Positions 7,936 through 17,135 of a stretch of DNA of 37,569 bases are shown one piece after another. The notes beneath the pieces were generated by a model. The model did not search any database. It had not been told where the DNA came from and saw only the letters and a list, made by a program, of their open reading frames with translations. The stretch lies in contig NZ_VDHJ01000015.1 in the NCBI RefSeq assembly GCF_006334925.1, positions 1 through 37,569 on the forward strand, read 5' to 3'. Position numbers and translations under genes: made by a program. Numbering within the stretch: position 1 is the stretch's first letter; every line of letters starts with the position of its first letter. The DNA comes from Corynebacterium tapiri. GTDB taxonomy: Bacteria > Actinomycetota > Actinomycetes > Mycobacteriales > Mycobacteriaceae.

Positions 7936-8388
7936 CTAGGCAGCAACGACCGAGAAGTTAACCTTGCCCAGCACGTCCTGGTGGAGCTTGACCTCCACCT
8001 GGTAGTTGCCGGTGCTCTTGATCATGCCCTTGGGCAGGTTGATCGTACGCTTGTCCAGAACCGGGCCGCCTGCAGCGCGGACGCCGTCGACGATGTCACC
8101 AGTGGTGACGGAGCCGAACAGCTTGCCGCTCTCGGAAGCGCGAACGTTGACGATGACCTTCTCCAGGGCATCGAGCTGCTGGCGCACCTCGTGTGCGTGC
8201 TCAACGTTGCGGATCTCGCGAACATCCTGTGCGCGCTTGATCTCAGCGATCTGCTTCTCTGCAGCGCGGGTGGCTACGACAGCCAGGCTGCGCGGCAGCA
8301 GGTAGTTACGTGCGTAACCGTCCTTGACCTCGACAATGTCACCAGGGACGCCGAGGTTCTCAACGGTAGCGGTGAGGATCAGTTTCAT
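7936..8388 (-). CDS. rplI: 50S ribosomal protein L9
   Basis: A 150-residue protein that binds 23S rRNA at the base of the L1 stalk. The N-domain is diagnostic (MKLILTATVENLGVPGD and VKDGYARNYLLPR). It is followed by the long connecting helix (residues of about 42-75) and the C-domain ending near VKLHQDVLGKVNFSV. The length is normal. It is the last gene of the rpsF-ssb-rplI transcript, 108 bases after ssb. The S18 gene rpsR, often found between ssb and rplI in other bacteria, is absent from that gap. Confidence 0.97.
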   Translation of the reverse strand: MKLILTATVENLGVPGDIVEVKDGYARNYLLPRSLAVVATRAAEKQIAEIKRAQDVREIRNVEHAHEVRQQLDALEKVIVNVRASESGKLFGSVTTGDIVDGVRAAGGPVLDKRTINLPKGMIKSTGNYQVEVKLHQDVLGKVNFSVVAA

Positions 8389-8496
8389 GATCCCTGCCTT
8401 TCGTTGGATAGTCCCCCACGCGTGTGGGAGTGGCTGATGTACGGATGTATGTACTTAAAAAAGCTGTTACTGGGGCATCGCCGCAGGTTCAGCGGA

Positions 8497-9102
8497 TCAG
8501 AACGGCGGGTCCTGGTCGTCGCCAAAGCCACCGCTCGGGGGAGCCGAAGACCACGGGTCGTTCGCCGGCGCCTGATTGCCGCCGCCGAAACCACCCTGGT
8601 TTCCTCCACCGAAGCCGCCCTGGGACTGTCCCTGGTTGCCGCCGAAGCCGCCTTGGTTACCGCCCTGCTGGCCACCGAAGCCACCCTGTCCCTGGTTGCC
8701 GCCAAAGCCCTGGCCTCCGCCATTTCCGCCCTCACGCGGATTGCGGTTGACCTGAGCGCTGGCGTACTTCAGGGACGGGCCGACCTCATCGACCTCAACC
8801 TCGAATGCAGTACGGTTTTCGCCTTCCTTGGTCTGGTAGGACCGCTGGCGAAGACGTCCAGTAACGATCACGCGCATGCCCTTGTGCAGGGTTTCCGCGA
8901 CGTTCTCAGCAGCCTGGCGCCACACGTTGCAGGTGAGAAACAGTGCCTCTCCGTCTTCCCACTGGTTGGTGTCGCGGTTGAAGCGACGCGGGGTCGACGC
9001 GACGCGGAAGTTTGCTACTGCCGCGCCGGAGGGGATGAATCGAAGTTCCGGGTCAGCAACAACGTTGCCTACCACGGTGATTGGGGTATCTCCCTGTGCC
9101 AT
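8497..9102 (-). CDS. ssb: Single-stranded DNA-binding protein
   Basis: A 201-residue protein that coats ssDNA during replication and repair. The OB-fold occupies residues of about 1-115 ([15 protein letters not shown] near the start, [16 protein letters not shown] later). It is followed by a Gly/Asn/Gln-rich linker built from many [12 protein letters not shown] repeats (about 130-185) and an acidic tail ending DDQDPPF, the partner-docking tip. The tip has PPF where enterobacteria have IPF, as in other actinobacteria. AGGAAGG lies upstream of the ATG. It is the second gene of the rpsF operon. Confidence 0.97.
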   Translation of the reverse strand: MAQGDTPITVVGNVVADPELRFIPSGAAVANFRVASTPRRFNRDTNQWEDGEALFLTCNVWRQAAENVAETLHKGMRVIVTGRLRQRSYQTKEGENRTAFEVEVDEVGPSLKYASAQVNRNPREGGNGGGQGFGGNQGQGGFGGQQGGNQGGFGGNQGQSQGGFGGGNQGGFGGGNQAPANDPWSSAPPSGGFGDDQDPPF

Positions 9103-9138
9103 GTGCCTTTTGCCTTCCTGCTTGAGAGGTAGTCAGCG

Positions 9139-9162
9139 GTGCTCGTGAATTAGTTCAAGCAC
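9139..9162 (-). other. Hairpin in the rpsF-ssb spacer
   Basis: GTGCT and TGAA (with a 2-base bulge) pair with TTCA and AGCAC around a TTAG loop. It lies between rpsF and ssb in the transcript and may affect processing or relative expression. No T-run follows. Confidence 0.3.
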
Positions 9163-9205
9163 GGGTGCGTGCATTGATTTCCAGTGCACCCACCAGTATC
9201 CGCGT

Positions 9206-9493
9206 TTACTTGTCGACGCGCAGGACCTTGGTGCGCAGCACGTTCTCGCTCAGGTTGAGCACACGGTCGAGCTCGAGAACGCTAGCGGACTCGCAGTTGA
9301 GGTCGAGAACGACGTAGACGCCCTCTTCCTGCTTGTTGATCGGGTAAGCGAGACGACGCTTGCCCCAGACATCAACGTTGTTTACGGTGCCGCCATCCTT
9401 GCGGATGATCTCCAGGAACTTTTCCAGGGACGGGGCGACAGTGCGTTCATCCTGGTTCGGGTGCAGGATGATCATGGTTTCGTAGTGACGCAC
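9206..9493 (-). CDS. rpsF: 30S ribosomal protein S6
   Basis: A 95-residue protein of the 30S platform. The family opening [16 protein letters not shown] and the central [11 protein letters not shown] are clear. I chose the GTG at 9493, although an ATG lies three codons upstream at 9502. A near-perfect anti-SD match, AGGAGGTGAT (9510-9501), sits 11 bases before the GTG from its AGGAGG core but would overlap the ATG, and family members begin at this point. It is first in the operon with ssb and rplI. Confidence 0.95.
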   Translation of the reverse strand: MRHYETMIILHPNQDERTVAPSLEKFLEIIRKDGGTVNNVDVWGKRRLAYPINKQEEGVYVVLDLNCESASVLELDRVLNLSENVLRTKVLRVDK

Positions 9494-9529
9494 GGACCTC
9501 ATCACCTCCTATGGTCTAGTTTGTTGTCG

Positions 9530-9577
9530 GCCATACCCCTTTGTGGGCATGGCAGGAGGGTCGTTGCGTCAGGCAAC
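9530..9577 (-). promoter_or_regulatory. Putative rpsF leader hairpins
   Basis: Upstream of rpsF the minus strand can form GCCATGCCC/GGGTATGGC (one A-C mismatch, bases 9530-9553) and, before it, GTTGC/GCAAC (9563-9577). rpsF leaders in many bacteria bind the S6:S18 complex. Whether this is such a site is uncertain, because I cannot confirm the conserved bulge. Confidence 0.3.
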
Positions 9578-9619
9578 CAGCCCACCGTACCGCATATCCA
9601 GGTCAGGCCGGAAATCGCT

Positions 9620-9805
9620 CTAGTTCATGGTGGCCGCGAAGAATACGGCCAGGATCACCGGGATGATGGTGATAAAGATCGCCGCCGCAATTCCATATGC
9701 CCATGCCCGGCGCGCGGGCCCTCCGCGCATCACGGTGAGATAAGCCGAGCCGAAGCAGCTCGCACCGAGGATGATGGACATAATCCCCAAGATCGTAATG
9801 AGCAC
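9620..9805 (-). CDS. Small two-helix membrane protein
   Basis: A 61-residue protein with two hydrophobic helices (residues of about 3-25 and 36-57) joined by a basic loop containing RGGPARRAWAY. It starts with GTG at 9805, immediately after the stop codon of the GT87 gene, so it should be co-translated with it. I recognise no motif. The position between GT87 and rpsF suggests a conserved accessory membrane protein of unknown role. Confidence 0.6.
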   Translation of the reverse strand: MLITILGIMSIILGASCFGSAYLTVMRGGPARRAWAYGIAAAIFITIIPVILAVFFAATMN

Positions 9806-11275
9806 CTAGATTCTCTCTTTCGCTTGTCGACGCCCCTTGTGCACCCCAAACTCCCCCGCCAGCGGATCGTGCCCCTGGTGGGCGGCGCGGACCGGGTCTG
9901 CCACCTTGCGGGCCATCTGCCTGATGATGAGCACGCAGATGGCCACGATGAATGCGTCACGCGTGATGACGATCGTGTCGAGCAACCAGTCCGGCGCGCC
10001 CTTGTTGTCCTGCCCCAGCAAATGCCACATGAGCACCGGCCAGAGGACCATCTCGGTGGTCATCCAGGTCAGTAGCAGTCGCCAGCGCGGCAAAGCCAGT
10101 ACAACCGGGATTACCAGCCACAGAGAATACTGCGGTGACCACACTTTGTTGAACAGCAGGAAGGCCGCGAGAATCAGCGTGACCAGCTCAGCCACCCGCG
10201 GCGTGCGGGCTACCCGCCAGCCGTAGATCGCTATGCCCAGGCAGGCCCCGGCAAAGAGCAAGAAGGTCACCAGGTTCAGGATCGTCGGCTCCCCGGCCTC
10301 GTCGAAGCCCGTCCATCCGGTGCGTCGCGAGATTACGGCCCAGATGGTGGTCCACTCCCAGCTGCGCTCCGAGTTGAGGCGCAGGAACTCTCGCCAGGCC
10401 TCCGGGTAAGCCAACATGATGGGGATGTTGACGGCCAACCAGGCAGCTGCCGCGGTCAGCGCCATCGCGACCCACGCCCCGAGTTTGCGGGCGCGCACGG
10501 CCAGGACCAGGTATGCCCCCAACAGGTACAGGGGCCACAGCTTGAAAGCCGTGCCTAGGCCAATGGCCACGCCAGCCCACAGTGCCCATCCTGGGCGGGC
10601 TCGCGCGATCAGCCACATTGCTAACACAGCAAGGAAGATCGACGGGATGTCCCAATTGCTAAACGCGTGGACAATCACAATGGGGCTGGCCGCCACCAGG
10701 ACCGTGTCCCACACCCGGTTGCCGGTTAGTTCGGCCACGAACCCAATGGTGAGGACCCAGAGCACCGCGAACACGCAGGCCGTCGAAGTGAAGTACCAGC
10801 TGGCCGCGGGAATCGGGGCGCCGAGGGCGTCGATAAGCGGAAACGTGGTGCGCGACCACCAGCCCATGATTCCCTGGAAGAGGCCGGCCAACACCGGGTA
10901 CTCCATGTATCGGGTCAGATCGCCTTCGGTCCAGGAGAACGCGTAGACAAAGCCTGGCTGGTCGAGTCCGCGACCGCTGTAGAGCGGGACGATGTCGTTG
11001 TAGCAAGCAGCGGTGTACTGACGGCTTCCTGCCCAGTTCAGGCTGACGGAACCGTCATCCTGGCGGATTCCGCCGAGGCAGGCTGCTTTGGACAGGTAGC
11101 CGAATGAGAGGAAGGTGAGCGCGAGGGCGATGAGGACGCGCAGCGGGGTAAAAAACCGCGCCCGGCCCACGGCAGCAAAACGGCCCACCGGTCCCCCTAG
11201 GAACTCGGTGAACCCGCGGGCGGCGGGCTCGCTAAGCGAGGGGTAAACGCGGTGAGCCGGATGAGAAAGGCGCAT
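9806..11275 (-). CDS. GT87-family (DUF2029) polyprenol-dependent mannosyltransferase-like membrane protein
   Basis: A 489-residue polytopic protein with about ten membrane helices starting near residue 48. An acidic loop follows the first helix, and the segment AFSWTEGDLTRYMEYPVLAG is typical of GT87/GT-C enzymes. Members use polyprenyl-phosphate mannose outside the membrane to build lipomannan, arabinomannan or PIMs in mycolic-acid bacteria. Mycobacteria have a homologous gene at the same place, downstream of ponA1. The ATG at 11275 is 9 bases after the PBP stop, so they form one operon. The acceptor substrate is unknown. Confidence 0.75.
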   Translation of the reverse strand: MRLSHPAHRVYPSLSEPAARGFTEFLGGPVGRFAAVGRARFFTPLRVLIALALTFLSFGYLSKAACLGGIRQDDGSVSLNWAGSRQYTAACYNDIVPLYSGRGLDQPGFVYAFSWTEGDLTRYMEYPVLAGLFQGIMGWWSRTTFPLIDALGAPIPAASWYFTSTACVFAVLWVLTIGFVAELTGNRVWDTVLVAASPIVIVHAFSNWDIPSIFLAVLAMWLIARARPGWALWAGVAIGLGTAFKLWPLYLLGAYLVLAVRARKLGAWVAMALTAAAAWLAVNIPIMLAYPEAWREFLRLNSERSWEWTTIWAVISRRTGWTGFDEAGEPTILNLVTFLLFAGACLGIAIYGWRVARTPRVAELVTLILAAFLLFNKVWSPQYSLWLVIPVVLALPRWRLLLTWMTTEMVLWPVLMWHLLGQDNKGAPDWLLDTIVITRDAFIVAICVLIIRQMARKVADPVRAAHQGHDPLAGEFGVHKGRRQAKERI

Positions 11276-11284
11276 GCGGGCTAC

Positions 11285-13528
11285 TTAAGGGTTCAGCAGC
11301 TGTTCGAGTCCTGCCAGCGGGTCCGGTGCCGGCGGTGCAGCGGGCTCCGCAGGCTGGGCCGGAGCCCCCGGTGCGGGCTGACCGGGTGCCGGCTGGCCAG
11401 GTGCTGGCTGCCCAGGAACGGGTTCCGGGGCGGGTGCCGTGCTGGCTTCAGCGGAGGTCGGAGCCTCAGCTGAGCTGGACGGGCTGCTCTGGCGGGTGGC
11501 TACCGGCGCCTGGGGGTCATACTGCGGCGCGTAGCTCGAACCGGTGTAGTTCGAGGAGCCGCTGAACCCGCCGAAGTTGATCGGTGCGGCCTGGTGGAAG
11601 GGGACGTTCTCTTTGCCCTCGAGGGCGCCGTCGAGCGTCTGCTTCCAGATCGTTGCCGGGGTACCCGAGCCGTACATGTTGCCGCCGTACACGTCGTAGA
11701 TGGCGTTGGTGTTCTCGGCTGTACCCATCCACACGGCGGTGACCAGCTGCGGGGTGCCGCCCAGCATCCAGGCGTCTTTGTTGGCCCCGGTGTTACCCAG
11801 CTGAGCCGTACCGGTCTTGGATGCCGAAGGGCGACCGCCGGCCAGGTTCTTTCCGTTGGACCAGCCGGCAATCGGGCCCATGGCCTTGAGCACGTTGTCA
11901 GCCACCTGGGCCGAGACGCGACGCTCGCCCTCGCCGGGCTCGAACTTGTACAGCACCTCGCCGTTGGCGGTCTTGACCTCATCCACCCAGTGGGTCTGGT
12001 GCCAGACGCCACGGTTGGCCAGGGTGGCCATTGCTACCGCCATATCCAGCGGGCGGGACTGGTACTGGCCCAGGATGACGCCCTCGTAGGGCTGCTTTCC
12101 GTTCTCCGTCAGGGTCTTCTCAATGCCCGGCAGGGAGCGGGCGACACCCAGTGCGTGCGCCATGTCTGCGGTGTCCTGGGTCGTGTTTGCCAAGTCGTCC
12201 TGCAGACGAATGAAGGAGGTGTTGTAGGAGCGCACTAGGGCAGTCTCGATGGAGCACGTGCCACAGGAACCGGTGACGTTATCCACCTCGATGCTGCCCG
12301 GCAAAGTGACCGGGGACGAGGAGTACTGAGCGCTCAGCGGAATGCCCTGCTGGAGGGCGGCGGCCAGACCGAAGATCTTGAAGATCGAACCAGTCTGCAG
12401 GCCAGCATTGGCATAGTCCCAGCCGCTAGCTTCCTCGCCACCGTAGTAACCGCGGATAGCACCGGTGCTTGGCTCAATGGAGACGACTGCCGCACGGGCG
12501 TCGTCCTGCAGCTGAGGCAGAGCGGAGTTAACGGAGTCCATCGTGGCGTTCTGGGTCTGCATGTCAATGGTGGTGGTCACCTGCAGGCCACGGGTGGTCA
12601 CGTCTTCCTCGGTGATGCCGACCGTGGCCAGCTCCTCCATCACGTGGTTCTTGATCAAACCATTCGTGCCGGTGGCCTCGGTGTAGGCAGAGTACTCGGA
12701 GGGGTCGCGTACCTGGGGGAACTCGGCAGCAGCGCGCTCCTCAGGGGAGATCTCCCCCATCTCCACCAGACCGTCCATGACGTAGTCCCAGCGAGCCTTG
12801 GAGCCCTCCGGGTTCGTCCACGGATCGAGCTGGCTAGGCAGCTGGATCGCACCCGCCAGCACGGCTGATTCCTCCGGGGTGAGCTGGCTGACGTCCTTGC
12901 CAAAGTAGGCCTGGCTCGCCGCCTGCACACCATAGGCGTTGCGGCCGAAGTACACGGTGTTGAGGTAGGCCTGGAGGATCTGCTCCTTATCCCACTCGTT
13001 GGTCATCTTGATGGAGTAGACGAGCTCCTTGAGCTTGCGCTCGACCGAGCGCTCGTTGCCCACGATGACGTTCTTGACGTACTGCTGGGTGATCGTGGAT
13101 CCACCACCAGCGTCATTGCCGGTGATCTGACCCAGAATTGCGCGCGAGAAGCCGGTGACGGAGAAGCCCGAGTTAGACCAGAACTCCCGGTCCTCAGCGG
13201 CAAGAACTGCGTTCTGCAGGTGATCTGGCATCTTATCCAGTCCCACCTGGGTGCGGTTGCCCTCCGGTGGCACGATGCGCGCCAGCTCGGTGGTGGAGTC
13301 CGAGGCGTAGATATGCGAAACCTGTGCCGTAGACACCTCGTTGGGCTCCGGGATCCGGATGGTGAAGTAGTACACCACGAAGATGATCAACGGCAGGAGG
13401 AACAGTGCCGCAAGAGCGCCGAGTAACCACTTCAGCCACGGCCGTGACGTCGCTGCTTCGGTGTTGGCAGATGCTGAATGAGACAACGTAGTTCGTACCC
13501 AAGTCCTAGTTGCGGCCCACTCCCCCAC
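11285..13528 (-). CDS. ponA: Class A penicillin-binding protein (glycosyltransferase/transpeptidase)
   Basis: A 747-residue bifunctional peptidoglycan synthase. A short cytoplasmic tail and one membrane anchor (residues of about 33-55) lead to a GT51 domain with catalytic Glu112 in AAEDREF and the motif GGSTITQQYVKN. The transpeptidase domain has SIFK (Ser381), SYN (434-436) and KTG (571-573). The C-terminus is a Pro/Gly/Ala/Gln tail with PGQPA repeats and no PASTA domain. The GTG at 13528 has no clear ribosome site; a TTG at 13486 is an alternative start. Corynebacterial orthologues are called PBP1a or PBP1b and support apical growth. It is followed directly by GT87. Confidence 0.93.
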   Translation of the reverse strand: MGEWAATRTWVRTTLSHSASANTEAATSRPWLKWLLGALAALFLLPLIIFVVYYFTIRIPEPNEVSTAQVSHIYASDSTTELARIVPPEGNRTQVGLDKMPDHLQNAVLAAEDREFWSNSGFSVTGFSRAILGQITGNDAGGGSTITQQYVKNVIVGNERSVERKLKELVYSIKMTNEWDKEQILQAYLNTVYFGRNAYGVQAASQAYFGKDVSQLTPEESAVLAGAIQLPSQLDPWTNPEGSKARWDYVMDGLVEMGEISPEERAAAEFPQVRDPSEYSAYTEATGTNGLIKNHVMEELATVGITEEDVTTRGLQVTTTIDMQTQNATMDSVNSALPQLQDDARAAVVSIEPSTGAIRGYYGGEEASGWDYANAGLQTGSIFKIFGLAAALQQGIPLSAQYSSSPVTLPGSIEVDNVTGSCGTCSIETALVRSYNTSFIRLQDDLANTTQDTADMAHALGVARSLPGIEKTLTENGKQPYEGVILGQYQSRPLDMAVAMATLANRGVWHQTHWVDEVKTANGEVLYKFEPGEGERRVSAQVADNVLKAMGPIAGWSNGKNLAGGRPSASKTGTAQLGNTGANKDAWMLGGTPQLVTAVWMGTAENTNAIYDVYGGNMYGSGTPATIWKQTLDGALEGKENVPFHQAAPINFGGFSGSSNYTGSSYAPQYDPQAPVATRQSSPSSSAEAPTSAEASTAPAPEPVPGQPAPGQPAPGQPAPGAPAQPAEPAAPPAPDPLAGLEQLLNP

Positions 13529-13730
13529 GGTTTTCGCAGCTCATGCCTCTAGATAGCTGAGCTCAACGATTACCGCGTGGTTGTCGAACCGGTGCTGTAA
13601 TTGTCTGGAGACCCACCCGCCTATGCCGCAGCAGCATCCGCGAGAGCCTCGCGAGAGCTTCCGGTGCCACGGGCGCGTGCGCCCCACTTGAGCAACTACT
13701 GTACTTCTCTGGTGCGAGGCGGGGAAACGC
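13529..13730. other. Spacer between DUF5318 gene and ponA
   Basis: A 202-base spacer that probably holds the ponA promoter. The only structure I see is a hairpin with CGCGAG (13639-13644) and CTCGCG (13648-13653) arms. No gene is convincing here. Confidence 0.4.
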
Positions 13731-14090
13731 TCAATCCACAATTGCGGTCATGGACTCGACCAGATAATTAAATTCACAGGCTCGGCAGACCTCGACCAGA
13801 TGGACTGTTACCGGGCCAACCTCCTGTGCAATCTCTGCGATCTCTTCCTCACTGCGGGCTGTGCCCGAACGGCGCCCCAGCTTCTCCCCATAGATCCATC
13901 GCACGTAGCGCAGTTCCTCTCCACATAGCGGACAGGGAACGTCCGCCGGGAGACCATGGAACGAGGAGGCAGCTATCAGGAGCGGATCGGCTTCCCTGAC
14001 CGCACTGGCGCGCATGCGTCCGGCTTTGATCTCGCGCAACGCCCGGGCTCGAGTGAGCCGATGGGACACGCGATCGCGGTAGCTGATCAT
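13731..14090 (-). CDS. DUF5318 family protein
   Basis: A 119-residue soluble protein containing two Cys pairs, CPLCGEEL and CRACEFNY, that probably bind one zinc ion, within a conserved frame (ISYRDRVSHRLTRARAL at the start). It matches my memory of the DUF5318 family, whose mycobacterial member lies beside ponA1. The function is unknown. The ATG at 14090 has TAGGAT eight bases upstream, so the mRNA is likely leaderless. It is divergent from malR. Confidence 0.8.
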   Translation of the reverse strand: MISYRDRVSHRLTRARALREIKAGRMRASAVREADPLLIAASSFHGLPADVPCPLCGEELRYVRWIYGEKLGRRSGTARSEEEIAEIAQEVGPVTVHLVEVCRACEFNYLVESMTAIVD

Positions 14091-14188
14091 GGCGGCCCAT
14101 CCTACTCACCCGCTGGTAAAACCCGCCTACCGGCAAAAGGTGTCATCTCAATAGCTTTATGGCCCTAAATACTTCTACACTGGAAGCT

Positions 14189-14650
14189 ATGAGCAACCCG
14201 AGGTCCGCAGAGATTGCGCGCAAGATTCGCCCCGCGATGACGAAGCTGTACGTCACGTACTTCCGCATAGCCGAGCAATCTGATCTAACCGGGCCGCAGT
14301 TGTCGGTGCTGTCTCGCTTAAAGGAGCGCGGCCCGATGCGCATTAGCCAGATCGCTCGCGAAGAGGGCATCCGCATGCCCACGGCGTCGAACACGCTTCA
14401 TCAGCTCGAACGCCGTGAGCTCGTCCAGCGGGTGCGCGATAGCGAGGACCGCCGCGGAGTACGCGTGGAGCTCACCGATATGGGCCTGAGCGAACTGTCT
14501 CGCGTCGGTGAGGAGCGTGAGCACTACCTCGCGCAGATGCTGGACTCGTTGAGCGAGGAGGACCTGCAGAAGGCAGAGGACTTTGCCGACGTCATTAACC
14601 GTTTGGCACTGAATTACACGCAGGCACCGGAATCGCCAACGGCGGGTTAA
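14189..14650 (+). CDS. malR: MarR-family regulator, MalR-like
   Basis: A 153-residue winged-helix regulator with a recognition helix in MRISQIAREEGIRMPTASNTLHQLE and the wing motif DSEDRRGVRVELT. Dimerisation helices are at both ends. Synteny next to a class A PBP and before a universal stress gene fits MalR of C. glutamicum, which controls envelope-remodelling genes; the name rests on recall. The ATG at 14189 has TACACT seven bases upstream, implying a leaderless transcript. ATAGCTT (14150-14156) and AAGCTAT (14184-14190) form a spaced inverted repeat that could be autoregulatory. Confidence 0.8.
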   Translation: MSNPRSAEIARKIRPAMTKLYVTYFRIAEQSDLTGPQLSVLSRLKERGPMRISQIAREEGIRMPTASNTLHQLERRELVQRVRDSEDRRGVRVELTDMGLSELSRVGEEREHYLAQMLDSLSEEDLQKAEDFADVINRLALNYTQAPESPTAG

Positions 14651-14726
14651 CAGTTATAAAGTACTGGGTGGACCCTAGGTAAACGTTCATACTCTGAACC
14701 AGTTAGAAGAGACCCCACCCAGGCTG

Positions 14727-15698
14727 ATGTCGCACAAGAAGTCCCCCTCCTCTACTCCGTTTATTCACGGAGAGCAGCGCCCTCCGCGCCTGCTGGTCAC
14801 GTGGCAGCCCGGCGCGGCCGGCAACGAGGCCATCGAGCTGGCAGCCTGGCTCGCTCGTACCGCACCGGTGCGCATTCGGGTCGTTCACACCATCGTGCAC
14901 CTCTGGCCCCAGAGTCCGCGAGGCAAGCGTCGTCGTAAGTATTCGAAGTGGATGGACGAGCAGAATCGCCACTTCGCAGAATCTGTTCGCCAGGTGCTCA
15001 CTGAGGCTGGTGTGGATAAGTCGCACTGGGACGATGAGGTTGCGCTCATCCTCGATGGCTCTAGCGAGCACGCGCTACTCACCCAGGCAGCCACAGATTT
15101 CAACGCGGACCTGCTCATTGTTGGTTCGCGAGCCGCTACTCCCAAGGGCCGCTTTCTGGCCGGCACCACCACCGACGCGCTACTGCACTCCTCCCCTATT
15201 CCACTTGCGCTGGCCCCACGCGCGCCCAAGCTTTCCAAGCGCGGCATCACTCGCGTCAACGTGGCATTCCTGGACGCGCACGACACGGATAACAACGAAA
15301 GCCTCGCCTATGGCGCTGAGGCCGCGTACCAGATGCAGGTTCCGTTGCGGCTTGTCGCTTTCTCCCCTACGGGGCTTATCGACGCCAACCTCAGCCATGC
15401 ACTGACGTCCTCCTCCCCGCTTGCCGACGAATGGCACGAGCAAGCCTTGAGCATGTGCGACCAGGCACGCGATCGCGTGATGGATGACTACCCCGACCTC
15501 ACCGTGCACATCGAGCTAGCCTCCGGGGCCGGTTGGCAGGGCGCAATCGACTCGCTGAAGTGGAAGAAGGGCGACATCATTAGCCTGGGCTCCTCCACCC
15601 AGGGTCACCTCGAGCGCGTATTCCTCGGCTCTACGGCTGCACAATTCCTCCGGCACGTGAGTGTGCCGGTTGTTATTCAGCCGGCCACCCACTTCTAG
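14727..15698 (+). CDS. Universal stress protein with two Usp domains
   Basis: A 323-residue tandem UspA protein. Domain 1 spans residues of about 20-160 and ends with the ATP-loop-like IVGSRAATPKGRFLAGTTTD. Domain 2 spans about 175-322 and ends with SLGSSTQGHLERVFLGS. The G-2X-G-9X-G type ATP motif is recognisable in both. Such proteins bind ATP and modulate survival under stress in actinobacteria. It lies 76 bases downstream of malR on the same strand and may be part of the same regulon. Confidence 0.88.
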   Translation: MSHKKSPSSTPFIHGEQRPPRLLVTWQPGAAGNEAIELAAWLARTAPVRIRVVHTIVHLWPQSPRGKRRRKYSKWMDEQNRHFAESVRQVLTEAGVDKSHWDDEVALILDGSSEHALLTQAATDFNADLLIVGSRAATPKGRFLAGTTTDALLHSSPIPLALAPRAPKLSKRGITRVNVAFLDAHDTDNNESLAYGAEAAYQMQVPLRLVAFSPTGLIDANLSHALTSSSPLADEWHEQALSMCDQARDRVMDDYPDLTVHIELASGAGWQGAIDSLKWKKGDIISLGSSTQGHLERVFLGSTAAQFLRHVSVPVVIQPATHF

Positions 15699-15723
15699 CG
15701 CGCCAGGTTCTAGGCTTAGGCCT

Positions 15724-16212
15724 ATGGCTTCCTCGCAGTTTCGCCCCGAGCATCCCGAGAATGACTTGAGCGAGTCCAGCGATGCGGACTACGCCAACCT
15801 GCAGCCGCCGGCGCCACGGACGGTAGACGAGCTGGCCGATCAGGAGGATCCGGTTCGCCATTCGGAGCGCAACCGCCAGTCGACCCGCCAGGCCTGGCAG
15901 TACCTCGCGCTTTCCATCATGAGCAGCCTACTGTTTGCCCTCATAGTGGCTCTTATCTTCCGATTCACCCACAGCGGAGAGTGCGACGCGCGCCTAGTCT
16001 GCACCCTGGAAGACCAAAGACTGTGGGCGATCATCGCCTCCCTCCCACCCATCGCATTTCTGCTGGGTTCCGGATGGATCATGGTGAGAAAACTCAAGGC
16101 CTACCTGCGTTGGCGGTCCTGGATGGCGGTGTTCTGGATCCTGGTTCCGTTCACCATGTGGTTCCTGGTGGTGACTGTCCAGGTGGGACTCTCCCCCACG
16201 CTGATGCTCTAG
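15724..16212 (+). CDS. Membrane protein of unknown function
   Basis: A 162-residue protein with a charged, Pro-rich cytoplasmic N-terminus (about 60 residues) and three membrane helices (about 64-84, 103-123 and 133-153). An external loop contains two Cys (SGECDARLVCT) that may form a disulfide. I do not recognise the family. TAGGCT lies seven bases before the ATG at 15724, so the transcript is probably leaderless, although the gene is only 25 bases after the stress protein. Its stop codon directly abuts that of the convergent trhO. Confidence 0.65.
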   Translation: MASSQFRPEHPENDLSESSDADYANLQPPAPRTVDELADQEDPVRHSERNRQSTRQAWQYLALSIMSSLLFALIVALIFRFTHSGECDARLVCTLEDQRLWAIIASLPPIAFLLGSGWIMVRKLKAYLRWRSWMAVFWILVPFTMWFLVVTVQVGLSPTLML

Positions 16213-17124
16213 CTAAGCCTGTTCGGCCGCGACCTCAGCGCACACCGTGCCACCGCAGTGAGCGGTCGAGGCGTCGGACGCGCAATCGTCGCAAAGCAGG
16301 ATCTGGCGACGGCAATCGTCCTCATTGACGCAGTTGTGGAAGGTGTTCGTCGGGGCGTCGCACTGCACGCAGTGCCCGAGCTGGGCAGCGTCCTCCCCGA
16401 ATTCCATGTGCATACGCCGATCGAATACGTACAGGGAGCCCTCCCACAGGCCCTTGTTGCCGTACTTCTCGCCGTAGCGGACGATGCCCCCGTCGAGTTG
16501 GTAGACCTCCTTGAATCCGCGGTTGATCATGAGGCTGGAGAGCACCTCGCAGCGGATTCCTCCGGTGCAGTAGGAGACGACCGGCTTGTCTTTCATCCAG
16601 TCGTACTTGCCCGACTCGAGCTCGGTGATGAAGTCGTGGGTGGTGTTGGTCTCAGGCACCACGGCGTTTTTGAACTTGCCGATCTGGGCCTCGAGGGCGT
16701 TGCGGCCGTCGAAAAATACGACGTCGTCGCCTCGCTTCTCGACGAGCTCGTGCAGCTCCTCAGGCTTAACGTGCGTGCCGCCGCCGACCACGCCATTCTC
16801 ATCAACCTTGAGTTCATCGGGAGCCCCGAAGGCAACGATCTCATCGCGCACCTTGACGCTGAGCTTGGGAAAGTCCTCTGCCCCGCCCTCAGACCACTTG
16901 AACTCCATTCCCTTGAAGTACTCGCGGGTCTTGCGCACGTAGCGCTTGCACGCGCTCATGGGGCCGCCGACGGTGCCGTTGATGCCGTGCTTGGATACGA
17001 GAATGCGCCCGGTCAGCCCGAGCGATTCGCACAGGTCGCGCTGCCAAAGCATGACAGCTCGCGGATCTGCAATCGGCCGGAACTGGTAGTACAGAAGGAT
17101 TTTGCTCAGTTCACTGTGTGCCAC
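16213..17124 (-). CDS. trhO: tRNA uridine(34) hydroxylase TrhO (rhodanese family)
   Basis: A 303-residue enzyme that hydroxylates U34 of certain tRNAs using oxygen, an early step to 5-oxyacetyl or methoxyuridine. An N-terminal acylphosphatase-like domain (about 1-105) is followed by a rhodanese domain with catalytic Cys186 in [10 protein letters not shown]. The C-terminal tail is Cys-rich ([19 protein letters not shown]) and probably binds zinc. The start is GTG at 17124 with TAAGCT eight bases upstream. It follows nei by 11 bases and may be co-transcribed with it. Confidence 0.9.
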   Translation of the reverse strand: MAHSELSKILLYYQFRPIADPRAVMLWQRDLCESLGLTGRILVSKHGINGTVGGPMSACKRYVRKTREYFKGMEFKWSEGGAEDFPKLSVKVRDEIVAFGAPDELKVDENGVVGGGTHVKPEELHELVEKRGDDVVFFDGRNALEAQIGKFKNAVVPETNTTHDFITELESGKYDWMKDKPVVSYCTGGIRCEVLSSLMINRGFKEVYQLDGGIVRYGEKYGNKGLWEGSLYVFDRRMHMEFGEDAAQLGHCVQCDAPTNTFHNCVNEDDCRRQILLCDDCASDASTAHCGGTVCAEVAAEQA

Positions 17125-17135
17125 GTGTTCTCAGC

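Noticed and set aside
8500..8760. Repetitive DNA resembling a repeat array
   Set aside because: It is the Gly/Asn/Gln-rich linker of SSB, not a CRISPR or intergenic repeat.
7981..9132. 383-residue frame antisense to rplI and ssb
   Set aside because: It spans two certain genes and their spacer with low-complexity sequence and no recognisable domain.
13501..13545. 12-codon upstream frame (MSCENRGGVGRN) before ponA
   Set aside because: It is short, has no clear ribosome site, and the ponA start itself is uncertain; a leader peptide cannot be supported.
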